64,000 nt of DNA. It comes from Erigeron canadensis. Taxonomy: Eukaryota; Streptophyta; Magnoliopsida; Asterales; Asteraceae. A program made the position numbers and the translations under genes. Location: assembly GCF_010389155.1 (NCBI RefSeq), contig NC_057767.1, forward strand, positions 5,067,765 to 5,131,764. The letters run 5' to 3'. The notes under the pieces were generated by a model. That model searched no databases and had not been told where the DNA came from. It saw nothing but the letters and a program-made list of their open reading frames with translations. Of this stretch, positions 24,823-37,600 are shown in pieces; position 1 is the first letter of the stretch, and every line of letters starts with the position of its first letter.

Positions 24823-26099
24823 TCGTCCATTGCCAAACGGTGTTAAGTTTTAGCCGTTAAGTCCCACACGTGCAAAACACGTGAGGGACTGAAAGTGCAA
24901 AAATCTACAAGTTCAGGGACAAAAACTGAAATTTACTTAAAATGCCGATATCTCACTCGTTTCTTTGAATTAGACCACGAAACCACCACCAAACTTCTCA
25001 AAACTAATTTCTGCACGAATCCTATTTAAAAGATTTCATATTCAACACTTTCCGGAAAACCCAAAATCTCGCCGGAAAACCAAGAAATTAGCTACAGTGA
25101 TCCATCCAATTGAAAGTAGCTACTCATCTAACACATGCATATATATTTAGAGTTTATAGAATATAATACAATACATAAACATATATATAATTAATAAACC
25201 TCTATGAAAAGTAAAGGACTTTCTTTAATTATGGTATTCATCTAAATTATTTATTTATTATTATTACTTTTTTTGAAGGACTAGTTGTTTGTGGTTTTAA
25301 CTCAAGACTTGAAACATGGTTTTAGACAAAAATGACCAACTAAAAGCTATTGTGCAAAATATAAACTAAATAAATCGAATACATTGTTGGTTTTTCGTCT
25401 ACTTTGTATTGAAATATAGTTGATCTTCTTCGAGTCCAACCAATCTGTGTACGTAATTGATCAAATAATTAATAGAGATACAACCCCGTGTAAGTTTTAG
25501 ATAAAAATGAAGACCCTAAATTCCTAATCACCCATATATAACCCAATATGATCTTCAGATTGTCAAAAGGTGGTTATATTTATCATTACAAACAAAACTA
25601 CTTTTTTGTGTTTCTCGCGTACGGTTCACAAAATGTCAGATCATGTTTACAGTTTGGTTTATAATGCATGTAAAAATGGAGCAAAACTAAAACTCGTAAA
25701 TATTAATAATAGGAAAATACATACCACGAGTTTTTCATTGCATTGGGCGCATCGAAAGCATGTTTTATGATAAGGGATTCAATCGGCAGATGTCATTACA
25801 ATACTTTTCGGCGAAATTTTGAGTTTTTCGACAAGTATTGAATCTGAAATTTTTTGGTTAGGATTCGTGCGGAAATTAATTTTGAGAAGTTTGGTGGTGG
25901 TTTCGTGGTCTAATTCGAAGAAACGAGTGAGATATCGACATTTTAAGTTTTCCGGCGAATTTTCTGGCCACTCAGCCGGAGAAGATAAAGTAAATTTTAG
26001 TTTTCATCCCTAAACTTGTAGATTTTTGCACTTTCAGTCCCTCACATGTTTTGCACGTGTGGGACTTAACGGCTAAAACTTAACACCGTTTGGCGAGGG
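24823..26099. mobile_element. Foldback-type element with ~270-bp inverted arms (Mutator-like)
   Basis: The left arm (24823-25060) and right arm (about 25800-26099) are inverted copies. Shared blocks include GCCAAACGGTGTTAAG, TTTTAGCCGTTAAGTCCCAC, AAAGTGCAAAAATCTACAAG and ATATCTCACTCGTTTCTT. The right arm has an extra ~45-bp block with 'ccggctgagtggcc'. The interior is AT-rich with no gene fragment that I recognise. Arm length and the 'GTCC..TTAAG' style fit Mutator-like MITEs. A target duplication was not identified. Confidence 0.6.
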
Positions 26100-26722
26100 A
26101 AAAAACAACATCATTATTTCCTTCTAACTAGCTCAAGTTTACTTGCCTTAAAACTTATGTCCCCTATATATTTTATTAACATAATAAGTTTCCTCTTTAA
26201 TGAAAGTTGATCGAGGACATAAAAAGTATGCTAAAAAGTTCAAATTTATCATTTAAAAATAAAAAATAAATAGGCATATTGTTATTTGTTTCACATTGAT
26301 CATCATTCACCATTTAAAAATTTGGAATTAGTCATGTTTTACCTAATTTGAACTAATCAACTTTTTTAACGTTCATGTTAGTATGTTACTGATCGAACCT
26401 GAATAATGATATCTAATTAAACAATATAGAGTTTAAGACTGGGCACATATGGAGACTTGGTAGTACTTAATACCTCCACCTTTATGGAAATTAAACACTA
26501 CTCTAACCAACCCTTGGCATTTTAATTAATTGATTGGGGTGACGAGAATCGAGATGATGAGATCATTCAAAATACGAAGTTGATGACTTAAATTAAACAA
26601 AAGTACTGCAAGTAAGTGAGTAACATTTATTTGAAACTTATTCATTTCGTGTTCACACAAAGTAAAATTATTTCAGGTTTTGCCAATTAATAGCATAAGT
26701 AAAATTATATCTGTAAAGATAT

Positions 26723-28413
26723 CTAGAACCGAGGAGTTGCAACAAGTAGCAAAGGGAACTTCTTATGCACGGTAAGCCCAAATATCTCACTCATGTCCAA
26801 TTCTTCCCCTCCTTTTCCATTTGGCAATGAAAAGTCATATTTGTATACCAAATTTGCTAAAGCAAGCTCATTAACCGCTATGGCAAAATGAATGCCCGGA
26901 CACCCTCTTCGTCCACCGCCAAATGGAATGAACTCGTAATGTAACCCCTTATAATCAATGGAACTGTTCAAGAACCTCTCGGGTTTAAACTCTCCTGGTT
27001 CTTCCCACACCGTAGGATCTCTAGCTATCGCCCAAGCATTGATCACCACTGATGTGCCTGCCGTGATGTCATAGCCCATAAGTTTGACATCTTGAGTGGT
27101 TTCGCGCTGAACAAGTAGTGGGACTGGAATGTGAAATCGAAGGGTCTCTTTGATGACAGCCTTTAGGTACTTCATTTTGTCCAAATCCTCCTCATAAATC
27201 ATAGATCTTCCATTAGCTATTTTTGTTACTTCTTGTTGTAATTTTTTCATCACTTGTGGATGTCTTACTAGCTCGCTAACGGCCCACTCTGTAATCGTAG
27301 ATGTTGTACCAGTTCCGGCTGCAAATACGTCCTACAAGAATTATAAAATATTGAAGGGGGCTTGAAATCAAAACACATTAATTGTTGGGAGATACTTTTG
27401 CGCAACACATATATATTGTAACATATATGCATATTATACAACATCTGAAATAAATTGTGGTTAATGTACGTAGGGAATTGAATTTAAGGTCTTACCAAGA
27501 TGACACCTTTGATGGAATCTTTGTCAATGATGAAGCCATCAGCTGTATTAGCATTTTCTTTCTGGACATCAAGCAAGATGTCTACTAAATCTTGACATTC
27601 ATCCACCCCACAAACAAAACCATTCGTCTCGCTTCTTTTAGTTATATGTTCTTCAATAACACCTTCAAGAAACTCATCTAACTCTTTAGAAAGTTTCTTT
27701 GTTCGGTGATTTAAACCACTCAAACAATCCACCCATGACAACCATGGAATATAACTGCCGATGCTAACAACTCCTAAGAGACACATCATTTGTGACATCA
27801 AGTTTTTAAACTTTAAGCCACGATATGCTTTACCCAAGGCCATCCTACAAATAGCATTATTTGTAGACGACACTGTTAGCTCACTTAAATTAACTACGGA
27901 ACCACAACTTTCTCTAATCTCTTGAATCAAAAGAGCCGTCTCTTCTTCCCTGACTTTTTTAAAGGATACTACGCGTTTATTACTTAAAAGGTGGACCACT
28001 GCAATGCTCTTAAGCTGTCTCCAATACTCTCCGTACGGAGAAAATGCTATATCCTTGGAACCATAAAAAAGTGCATTAGGAACTTTCAATTGGGGTCTAC
28101 TAGAGAAGATTAAATCATGGGTTTTCAAGATTTTTTCAGCTACTTCTACAGACGATGCTACAAGCATCGGCACGCTGCCAAGATGAATCAGCATTAGTGG
28201 ACCGTGTTTCTTGGCCAAGTCCAAGAGCGAGCAATGGAGGCTCGCTCCTAGCTGATGGAGATTCCCGATGAACGGGAGCTTCCAAGGAGATGGTGGTAAG
28301 TTTTTTTTGTTTCTAGACTTAGAAACAACCCGCCATTTAGTAAACAATACCCAAATCACTAAAACTAGGGAAATTGAAAAAACAAAAGGGGATTCTTGTA
28401 TAAATAGAAACAT
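26723..28413 (-). CDS. Cytochrome P450, CYP71-clan monooxygenase
   Basis: There are two exons on the minus strand: 28413 to 27496 and 27331 to 26723, with an intron of 164 bases (TCTTG|GTAAGA..CTTGTAG|GAC). They give 508 residues with phase-0 joining. In order: an N-terminal signal anchor (residues ~7-25, [15 protein letters not shown]), the proline hinge ([18 protein letters not shown]), the I helix ([12 protein letters not shown]), ExxR (KETLR), PERF (FKPERF) and the haem loop ([12 protein letters not shown]) with its Cys ligand. It is an ER-bound, heme-thiolate monooxygenase; CYP71 members usually oxidise terpenoids or other specialised metabolites. The position of the single intron is typical of A-type P450s. 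I start at MFLFIQ rather than the upstream in-frame ATG (28536), because the latter adds 41 polar residues before the anchor. The usual acidic I-helix residue is Gly here. Confidence 0.93.
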
Positions 28414-28513
28414 TACTACAAGATGATCTTTTTTCAATTCTATAATTAGTGAATGGCAAAATGGTAAGTGATTGATGTGTTTTTGTTCATTGCAACCACG
28501 ACTCTTATACGAT

Positions 28514-28526
28514 CTATATATATAAG
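28514..28526 (-). promoter_or_regulatory. Candidate TATA box of the P450 gene
   Basis: On the minus strand the run CTTATATATATAG lies about 100 bases upstream of the chosen start at 28413. This also supports that start, since the upstream ATG at 28536 would lie before the TATA box. Confidence 0.5.
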
Positions 28527-29364
28527 ATTTCCACACTGCACCCGTCTTAATCTTGCATCTAGTTTATTTACTGATTAATTAATTAATTACTTTTATTGGC
28601 CGGGGTGTGTCAATGACGTGATGTATTAAACATAGAATCACATGTCGTACTGATTTGGTCATTGTCGTATTATAATTAAACAAAACAATAAAAGACGATG
28701 TACTTTATTCATGTTGATTTCTTGACAGCCAAATATATAGACCATACAACAACATAACACCAATACTTCATTCCGACTTAGACGAAGTATGTGAAAAAAC
28801 TAATACAGTTAATAAATTTATTTTTCAAATTAATATAGTTTCAATTCAAAAATAATTATCAAATTAATATAGTTTTAAAAATATTTTGGTTTTTTTCTAA
28901 ACTAATATAACGGGGTATATATTTATTAAATTAAAAAATAAAAAAAGCTCCTAATTAATCACGAGTTTTTTTTCCATACAAATTCATAATTATAGATGGT
29001 TTCCGGGTTAATAAACTAGTTGGAATGTCATTTGTGAAAAAAACATTCGTAATAAAAGACACATTAAAAATCGACTCTTCTTTATCCTTTTAATTAAACA
29101 GATTCACAAATTGGCTCAAATCATCATGTATATCATCACCAGATTCCAAGATTAGTTTTGTGTACGTTTGGTAGGGAGAAATTTAAGGAAATGAAATGAT
29201 CAGAGAAACAAAATAAAGATAAATGAAATAGTCTGAATCTAGTGAATTCTTTTGTTTGGTAAGGACAAAGAAATTAACATCAAAATCATTTCTTATGTTT
29301 TTGGTAAGAAAATTTAAAGAAATGAAGAAAAAAAGTTATTAACATTTAATTTTATTAAAAATCC
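28527..29364. other. Intergenic, AT-rich
   Basis: This is the upstream region of the P450 gene and the DNA into which the large retrotransposon inserted. AT-rich words (aattaattaa, ttaatatagtt repeats near 28830-28870) are present. No gene, tRNA or clear element was seen apart from the target site AATCC at 29360-29364. Confidence 0.6.
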
Positions 29365-29652
29365 TGTTAACTTTATATTTAGTAGTGCTTGTTTTGTAAA
29401 CTTGTATTTGATATGTCCTTGGTGTTTAATATGTTTAGATTAAGGGGTTTGTCTTGTAATTAGTCATGTACTTGCTTGTAATTAATTAAGGGGTTTATAT
29501 GCAAATTATAAGCATATACAAACCCTCACATGGAAGGAAATAATAACCTTTTGACCAATTAATTATTGCATGTTCTAATACCTATATTCTCTCTCAATAC
29601 CTACATTCTCATTTCACATAAAGGTTCATTACACATTTTAGCACATAATACA
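29365..29652 (+). repeat. 5' LTR of the retrotransposon
   Basis: It is 288 bp, with TG..CA ends. It differs from the 3' LTR at four sites: tgtttAatatg/tgtttGgtatg-type A/G, catataC/T, ggaaG/T and attcT/C. It contains AT-rich promoter-like stretches (TTTATATGCAAATTATAAGC). Confidence 0.97.
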
Positions 29653-29654
29653 CT

Positions 29655-29666
29655 TGGTATCAGAGC
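29655..29666 (+). promoter_or_regulatory. Primer binding site (initiator tRNA-Met)
   Basis: TGGTATCAGAGC is complementary to the 3' end of plant initiator tRNA-Met and begins two bases after the 5' LTR. This is the usual minus-strand primer site of plant copia elements. Confidence 0.95.
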
Positions 29667-29719
29667 TAAATCACATCGTGTGAAAGATCCATGGCTTGAT
29701 TTTGTTCATTGTTTGTGCT

Positions 29720-30494
29720 AGATTGTGTATTTCATCCACTGTTCTGAAAACCGGAAATCAATACCGGTTTTCCAGATTTCCCGAATAGAAGTACTAAAAC
29801 CAGAATTCTTCGAGTTGTTACATGTTCTAAAACCGGGATTCATCACCGGTTTTACTTGTCTTCTGTACTTGTTTATTTTAATCACAATACCTGGTTTACA
29901 CCAAAACCGGTATTAGTTACTTTATTCGTAGATAATAAAAAGCTACTCATAATCAATAACTAACTTCTTGAAAACCGGTTTTTCTGAAGATCATCAGAAT
30001 ACCGGTATCAGTTAGTTGATTAGAATTTTATCTTCTTTGCCTTTAATAATACCTGGTTTATTCCAAAACCGGTATTTGTTCTCTTATTAATCATTTAGTT
30101 AATATCTTCAAGTATTTTCCCGAAAACCGGTATTAGTGCTCTTATTCACTGAATACCGGTATTAGTAAGGGTTTTGACTGTGTGATTGAGTTTGAAAGTG
30201 AAAATACCTGGTTTACTCCAAAACCGGTATTTGTTATTCTATTGTTTACTTTGATAAACTGAGTTTCTGCTCAAATTTTCATTTGAAAACCGGTATTTGC
30301 CCTTCTTTATCAAATTTCGGTATTAGTTCTGTTATTACCCAAAACCGGATTTCGTTGACTTCTGTTTGTGTTGTGTGTTGAAATACCTGGTTTACATCAA
30401 AAACCGGTATTTGTGCTACTTTTCATCTATTTCTGGTAAAAGTTACCCAGCTCAAACTTTTTCAGACTTACAATCAGTTCTTCCTTTCTGAGCA
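29720..30494 (+). repeat. Structured leader with repeated ACCGGT hairpins
   Basis: The leader between primer site and gag is packed with ACCGG/CCGGT words. Four copies of a unit AATACC-T-GGTTT / loop / AAACC-GGTATT occur, starting near 29884, 30048, 30204 and 30382. Each folds into an 11-bp stem with one bulged T and a short loop. Between them lie single ACCGGT palindromes. There is no open frame. By position it corresponds to the region where retroelement RNAs carry packaging and dimerisation signals; that role is inference. Confidence 0.7.
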
Positions 30495-31562
30495 ATGGCT
30501 TCTCAAGACTCTTTAATTCTTGGTAACGAATCAAGGCCTCCTATTTTGTATCGTGACTGTTACCCACTCTAGAAGAATAGATTCTTGAACTGGATTAAGA
30601 AACAACCTCTGGGGACTGATATCCTCGTTGAACACATTAATCCAGTCACCAAAGAACCTCTTCCCCCTGAGAGTTGGAATATTACTCAAATAAATAGATC
30701 TCAAGGTGATAATCTTGCTTTACATCATCTCTACATGGCCCTTCCAAATGATATCTACTGTAATGTAGACTCATATGACACTGCAAAAGACATCTGGGAT
30801 GAATTAGAAAGACAACTTCAAGGATCTGATCTATCATCCACCATTCGTCACTCTAATGTTCTTCATCTCTATGAAACCTTCAAACAAGAAAAGGGTGAAT
30901 CTCTTCTAGATGCCTACACTCGTTTCTGCACTGTCATTAATGCTTTAAGAAATGAGAAGGTTAAGAAGACTGAGATGGAATTGAAAATCAAATTCTTGAA
31001 CTACCTTGATCCAGTTTGGCATAAGTATGGTACTCAACTTAACCAACATTCTGATTTTAAGGATCTTACCATTCACACTCTATATGAGAAGTTGAAGCTC
31101 AATGTTCGTGATGTCATGGCAAAACAAGCCTCCTCTTGTGAAAAACTCATTTCAGATCCTCTTGCTTTGGTTGCTAACAGAATGACACATCCACTCTTCA
31201 ATTCCAATGCAGCTAATATCATTCTAGATCTTGATTCTTGTAATATCAATGCCTCTGAGTTGGATGACAAAGAACAACAAATGTATAATGATTTGGCATG
31301 TTTCACCCGATCTTTCAAGTCAAAGTATTTCAACAAGAAACCTACAAATAATCAACTTCGTACATCATCAGTGTCCTCTTATGCTCGTAACAATCAATCT
31401 TCAAGGTTTCACACCCCGTCTGAGAATGCTGGACCTGAAAAGAAATATGATGCTCCAAAGTCATTTGAGAAGAAGATTCTGGAAAAGAAACCTGAAGACA
31501 AGAGATGTTTCAACTGTGGTCAAACAGGACATTTTGCTATCTATTGTCCCAAACCAAACAGA
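30495..31562 (+). pseudogene. Retrotransposon gag, interrupted
   Basis: The frame opens at ATG 30495 (MASQDSLILGNES). It is interrupted by TAG at 30570-30572, reopens immediately and continues through a UBN2-type gag domain (LALHHLYMALPNDIYCNVDS, YDTAKDIWDELERQL, DAYTRFCTVINALR). It ends in a CCHC zinc knuckle (CFNCGQTGHFAIYC) at about 31505-31546, the nucleocapsid RNA-binding motif. Shortly after the knuckle, around 31560, the reading frame shifts and the following spacer continues in another frame. Gag would form the virus-like particle. As it stands the sequence cannot yield a full-length gag from the first ATG. Confidence 0.9.
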
Positions 31563-34413
31563 AGAACTCTACTTATTATCAGAATAAACTCTTGCTTGTT
31601 AAGCAACAAGAAAGTGGAGTTGCACTTCTTGCAGAGGACGACTAGTGGTTGCATCTATCAGATGAAGAAACTGAGGAACTTGCTGCTAATGTTTGCTTCA
31701 TGACCAAAATCAAACGATCCAAAGAGCTTGAAGAAGAAGGTAACAGTTCAGAATCTGATGATGATGAGGTATGCCATATCCCTAAATGTGATCTTGCTCG
31801 TTTAGTGAACAATTGTGAACAAACTGATTTTACAAATGCCTCATTGAAAGAAGAAGTTGCAAAATTAACCTATGCTTTACAAGAAAAGGAAAATTCTTTA
31901 ACTAAAGTCAAACAAGATTTTAACATTCTTCAAAAAGATTTTAAAGATTTAACATCCAGTAATGCATCGGTTTCTTTTACTACTTCTTCTGAATTACATC
32001 TTTCCAATAAAGAACTTGGGCTCAAAGTATTTGAACTTAACCAAATCATCAAAGAATTAAAAATTGCACAATCAAATGAAATGTTTAGAGCAAATGCTTT
32101 GGCCGAGGATCTTGTAGCTCTTCAGTCTAAGTTCAACGATTCCATCCCTACAGTGAAAGAATTACAAAATCAAATTTCTGATTTAAATCATGCATGTTGC
32201 ATCAAAGATTCTCAGAACCAAAAACTCAAAAATAAAATTGATGAACTCACTGATGAAGTCAAGTTTTATAAAGTTAAGGTTTACAGAATTGATCAATCCA
32301 ACAAGCAAATCTTTTTAAACAAACCAAGAGATTTTGAAGATTTCACTAAAGGGTTAGGATTTGAAGATCCAAATAACTTACTCACAGGACAACTCATTGT
32401 ACCACCCCTGTATGATGAAAACATGATGCGGTATGGTCTGCTCAGTCAATTTGTCCGACCCAGTTATGATGATTTTGATACTAGAAGAACAATTATCCAA
32501 ATGTGAAGTTAAAATTAACTATGATCACATCAATGATTCATATGATTTGTTTAATCTTCCACTTTGTCCTAAAAACAAAAAACACTCTGTTATAATTGTC
32601 GAATTGGATGAAAACTCAAGTGAAAACTCAACTGAAAAACAAACTGTTGAGCAGTCAAGTGAGTCCAAATCTGAAAAAGAAATAATTCCTCCGAAACCAG
32701 CTCCAGTTCGACCATACATTCCACAAAGTGTTTTGGAAAAACAAATAGAAGATTTGAAACAAACATTAAATGAGAAACAAAATGTGATAGATGCTCTTCT
32801 GTCTCAAAATCACTATAACAAAGATGTCCCAGATATTGAACTTCAAACTTCCAGTGTTATCTATGATTGTTCCGATCTTAACTGTCCAGTATGTGTTGTC
32901 TTGAATCCCACACCTTGCTCTTCTGTTGATACTACTTGTGAACGTATTGATTCTTTTGTGCAAACTAACTGGGATTATGTTAAGACCTAGAATGCTGCCA
33001 CCCAAACCGATCAAGACAGCATTAATTATAATGACCATGATGAGGAAGAAATAGTGTCAGTGGATCAATCTGAACATGTCTTTCCAAATGTTTTTAATAC
33101 CGGACCACTTCAATTTTCTGAAGAAACTCAATCTTATCTAAGTAAAATTGATTCTGTTACCAAAAGATTTGAACTTGAAAGAGATCAACGTTTAAACCTT
33201 TTAACTGAATTTAATAAACTTAAGATAGAAGTGGAGTATAAAAACATCGTACTTCAAGCTTTTGCAAATAATGACAAGGAAAAGGCATCAAAGTTACTAC
33301 AGTCTGGTCCTTTCTCAAAATTTTTGAATGTAACTCGTACTTTGGATACTTCCACTGATACTACCTCTTCTTCAGCTCAACAAACTGAAACATTCATTCA
33401 AATCCAAGTCTACTTGGATGAAATTGCTGCATTGACAAAAGCTTTAGAAAAGGAAAAGCAAAGCAAAATCGCCATATACGACTCTCATCAAAAAGACAAA
33501 AAGGTTTTTCAAAATAAATCAACCATTTTTGCAACTAAAGAATGGCGATATTGCAAAATCATCAAAGAACTTACTGGTTACAAACCTGAGTTACCAAATG
33601 TCAATGCAACAAAGTCATCCAACAAGACTTCGAGGTCTTCAAAGACCAAAGTCCCTAGTGTGTCTATAGAACCCGATCTAAAGGACCCAAAGTCTGATTT
33701 AGATCTGTCAAACCTCCCGGATCTTAACAACTTCTTGGAAGAAAATAACACTTATGATCCTGAACTGGAAACCAAATTTGTTAAAAAGGAGAAAAAGGAA
33801 GATCCCACATTAAGAAAAATTCCCAACAAACACCCCTTGCCAGCCGCTTGTTTACCAAGGAAGACACCACGAAGAAAAATCACTAGTTCTAGTCTGAAGT
33901 CCTTTGAGAATACCGGACAATACCGCAAAGACAATTAACACTCCAAACACTCCTGTCAAACTGACCACCCCATCACCAAAGAGAAAACTTACTAAAATGA
34001 AACTGCCTCAACAACCAAAGGATAGAAAGTACTCTATTTCTACCAAACATCATCTAACCAAACCTAAGCTCACCGTTATTAAAGATCATTCTGGAAAGAT
34101 TACTAGATGTCAAGATTAGTACGGTTGGTTCCCTTTTAACACTAAAAAACAGTCAACACCCATCCATCTCACCCCTAAAAGGCAACCTAAAACAACCCAC
34201 TTTAAGCAGTTTTCTTCTAACCTAAAAACTTTTCATGTTTCAGGTGACTTGTGCTTAGATTGTCGAAGTAAATGGATTCCTAAAGATAGACACTTAGCTG
34301 CATCTAGGAGAGTCAAGCATGATAAAGAGTCAACTTCTGTGAAACAAGTGTGGAGAGTTCGTAGGACTAGTTCATTAGATAGTTCCAAGTCTTGTAGGAC
34401 TAGTTCTATTTAA
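31563..34413 (+). pseudogene. Retrotransposon coiled-coil spacer between gag and protease, frameshifted
   Basis: About 2.85 kb of mostly open but broken frame lies between the zinc knuckle and protease. Pieces are: 31563-32506 (TAG at 31643-31645), 32490-32990 in a different frame, 33000-33938 after a TAG at 32988-32990, and 33904-34413 in a third frame with TAG at 34117-34119. The composition is heptad-like and Lys/Glu/Asn-rich (LKEEVAKLTYALQEKENSL, LEKQIEDLKQTLNEKQNVI, ALTKALEKEKQSK), indicating long coiled coils, and ends in basic stretches (KDRHLAASRRVK). Similar coiled-coil regions are known, from memory, in large Asteraceae copia polyproteins. Their role may be particle assembly, but this is not established. 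Confidence 0.75.
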
Positions 34414-34682
34414 TATCTCTCTTCTTTTGAAACTATTTTAATGTCTGTATTTTGTATCTTTCTTTTGAACTAAGTGACTGTGTTTCGTATCTTCAATAAA
34501 TGTATGAATGTTTTGTGTGTTTATTATTTGTTCCTTTAATATAAAATGCATGATTTGTTCTTATCATAATTCTACATCATTTAATCATTTTGCACATTTT
34601 ACCTCTAACCATCAATGGACCCAGTTCAAGTGGGGACCTAAACCAATACTTCCTGTTTTGTCAGGAATTCTTCATCTGTGTC

Positions 34683-37600
34683 TGGTATATCGACTCCGGA
34701 TGTTCCAGACACATGACTGGCAATAGATCTATTCTTCAGAATTTTGTCAAAAAGTTCATGGGCACAGTTCGTTTTGGAAATGATCATATTGCTCCAATAC
34801 TTGGATATGGTGACATTATTCAAAATGGGATCACTATCAAACGTGTCTCATATGTGGAAAGTCTTGGTCACAATCTATTCAGTGTTGGTCAATTTTGTGA
34901 CAATAACCTTCAAGTCCTGTTTAGACGCCATGAATGTAAAGTGCAGACTGAAGAAGGGGTAGATATTCTGACTGGCTCTCGAGATGACAACTTGTTTACT
35001 ATCGATCTTAATAACATCCCATCAACTTCCTCTGAAATTTGTCTTCTCTCAAAAGCTTCTGCTCAACAATCTTGGTTATGGCATAGACGCATGTCTCATC
35101 TCAACTTCCATACCATCAATGCTCTTGTTGATAAACAACTTGTAGATGGTCTGCCTGACTTCAAGTATGACATCAATCATGTTTGTTCAGCGTGTGCAGT
35201 TGGCAAACTAAAAAGGGCGTCTCACAGACCAAAGAAACATCTGAGCACTGATGCTCCTCTTCATCTTCTTCACATGGACTTATGTGGTCCTATGCGTGTT
35301 CAAAGCATTCATGGTAAACGATACATTCTTGTTATCGTTGATGACTATTCTCGCTACACGTGGGTCTACTTTCTTCGTGAGAAAAGTGAAGCTCCTCAAG
35401 TCATTATTGACTTCATTAAACGGACTCAAGTTAATCTTCAAGCTTCTGTTCGTTATGTTCGATCTGATAATGGTACCGAGTTTAAAAACACTACACTTGA
35501 GTCATTTTTCTCTTCTGTCGGTATCTCTCATTAACTTTCCACTGCACGAACTCCACAACAAAATGGAGTGGTTGAACGTCGTAATCGCACACTTGTTGAA
35601 GCTGCAAGAACCATGCTTGCTCACTCTCGACTTCCTCCTAATCTATGGGCCGAAGCCATTGCTACTGCATGCTTTACTCAAAATAGATCGATTATCAATA
35701 AGCGATTCGACAAAACTCCATATGAAGTCATCAACAAGAGAAAACCAAATGTGAATTACTTTCATATCTTTGGATGTGTATGCTATGTTCTCAATGACCA
35801 TGACAATCTTGGAAAATTTTAACCAAAGGGAGATGAGGCCTATTTCATTGGTTATTCACGTGAATCCATTGCTTATCGTGTTTATAATCGTAGAACCAAG
35901 AAAGTGGTAGAAAGCATGAATGTCAAATTTAATGAACTATCTGGAATGCTCCTCGATCATCATTTTTCAGCATCCTCTGTCTCTACTCCTCCAGCTCACT
36001 CCCCTAAATCAGTATCTGATCATTCTCACAATTTCCCATGTCCAACCACTGAAGAGTTAGACACAGTTTTTGATGAATTTTATCATGATTCTCCGTCAAC
36101 AAAGGAACCTACCATCTCTGAAATTGAATCCTCATCTTCAACAAATTCTCAGTTCAAAAGCTCATCTTCATCTAAACAGAACACCTCTCCTTCATCATCA
36201 ATAAATTGTTCCACTCATTCCCCCCCAGATACTCTATCATCAAGAAATCCTTCAAACTCCTGTCCATCATCTAGCTCCAACTCAGATCCTGAAGAAATGG
36301 CTCTACCTGATGAACCAACATATGAACAAGTTGTTGAACAACATTCTCCCACCTTTCTTAATCCCGATGAAAATAACGAACCAGCTGAACCGTTACCTCA
36401 TTCTCGAAAATGGTCTCGATCCATGCTTCCGCATCCACCAAGTCAAATCATTGGTGATCCATCTGCTGGTCTAACCACTCGAGCCGCTTTCGCTAATGAA
36501 TGCTTGTTTGTCAATTTCTTAAGCATGGTCGAACCTACTAACGTCACAAAAGCTCTATGTGATCCAGACTGGGTAAAAGCCATGCAAGATGAACTGTCTC
36601 AATTCGAACGTCTCGAAGTGTGGAAATTGGTTCCTAATCCATACATTCACAAGGAACCAATAAAGACCAAATGGATATTTAAGAATAAGAAAGATGAAAG
36701 TGGCGTTGTTGTTCGCAATAAAGCTAGACTTGTTGCTAAAGGATATTCTCAACAAGATGGAGTTGATTATGATGAAACATTCGCTCCTGTTGCTCGTATT
36801 GAAGCCATTCGCATTTTCCTTGCTTATGCAGCATTCAAGAACTTTACTGTTTATCAAATGGATGTTAAATCGGCTTTTCTTAATGGGGTTCTCAAAGAGG
36901 AAGTATATGTCGAACAACCAGAACGATTCATTGATCCAAAACATCCAGATTATGTTTACAAACTTGACAAAGCTCTCTATGGATTGAAGCAAGCACCACG
37001 TGCATGGTATGATGCTCTTACCACATATCTTCTGAACTCTGGATTCTCTAAAGGTACTATCGACCCTACTCTGTTTATCAAACGGCAAGGTAACGATATA
37101 CTTTTGATCCAGATATATGTAGATGATATTATATTCGGTTCGACTAATCCTAAGTATTGCAAAAACTTTTCTGCATTAATGGTCAAGCATTTCGAAATGA
37201 GCATGATGGGCGAACTAAACTTTTTCCTTGGCTTACAAGTTAAACAACTTTCAAATGGGATTTTCATTTGTCAAAATAAATATATTCTTGATATTTTGAA
37301 AAAAATTGACATGGCAAACTGCCAACCAATTGCCACACCAATGGATCAAAGAACTAAAATTCATGCTGATATCAATGGAAAACCATACAATCAGAAACTT
37401 TTTCGCAGTATGATTGGATCTCTCATGTACTTAACAGCTAGTCGACCGGACATTATGTTTGCCACTTGCATGTGTGCTCGCTTCCAAGCTAACCCTATGG
37501 AAAGTCATGCTCAAGCTGTAAAACGAATCTTTCGGTATCTTAAAGGAACTATAAATCTTGGTTTATGGTACCCAAAAGATACTGGATTCGAGTTAATAGC

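Noticed and set aside
26723..28536. Upstream ATG at 28536 as the P450 start
   Set aside because: It would place 41 polar residues before the membrane anchor and lies upstream of the TATA-like run at 28514-28526. The ATG at 28413 gives a standard A-type P450 N-terminus.
36555..37088. 177-codon minus-strand frame inside pol
   Set aside because: It is antisense to the reverse-transcriptase coding region and is a shadow of that frame.
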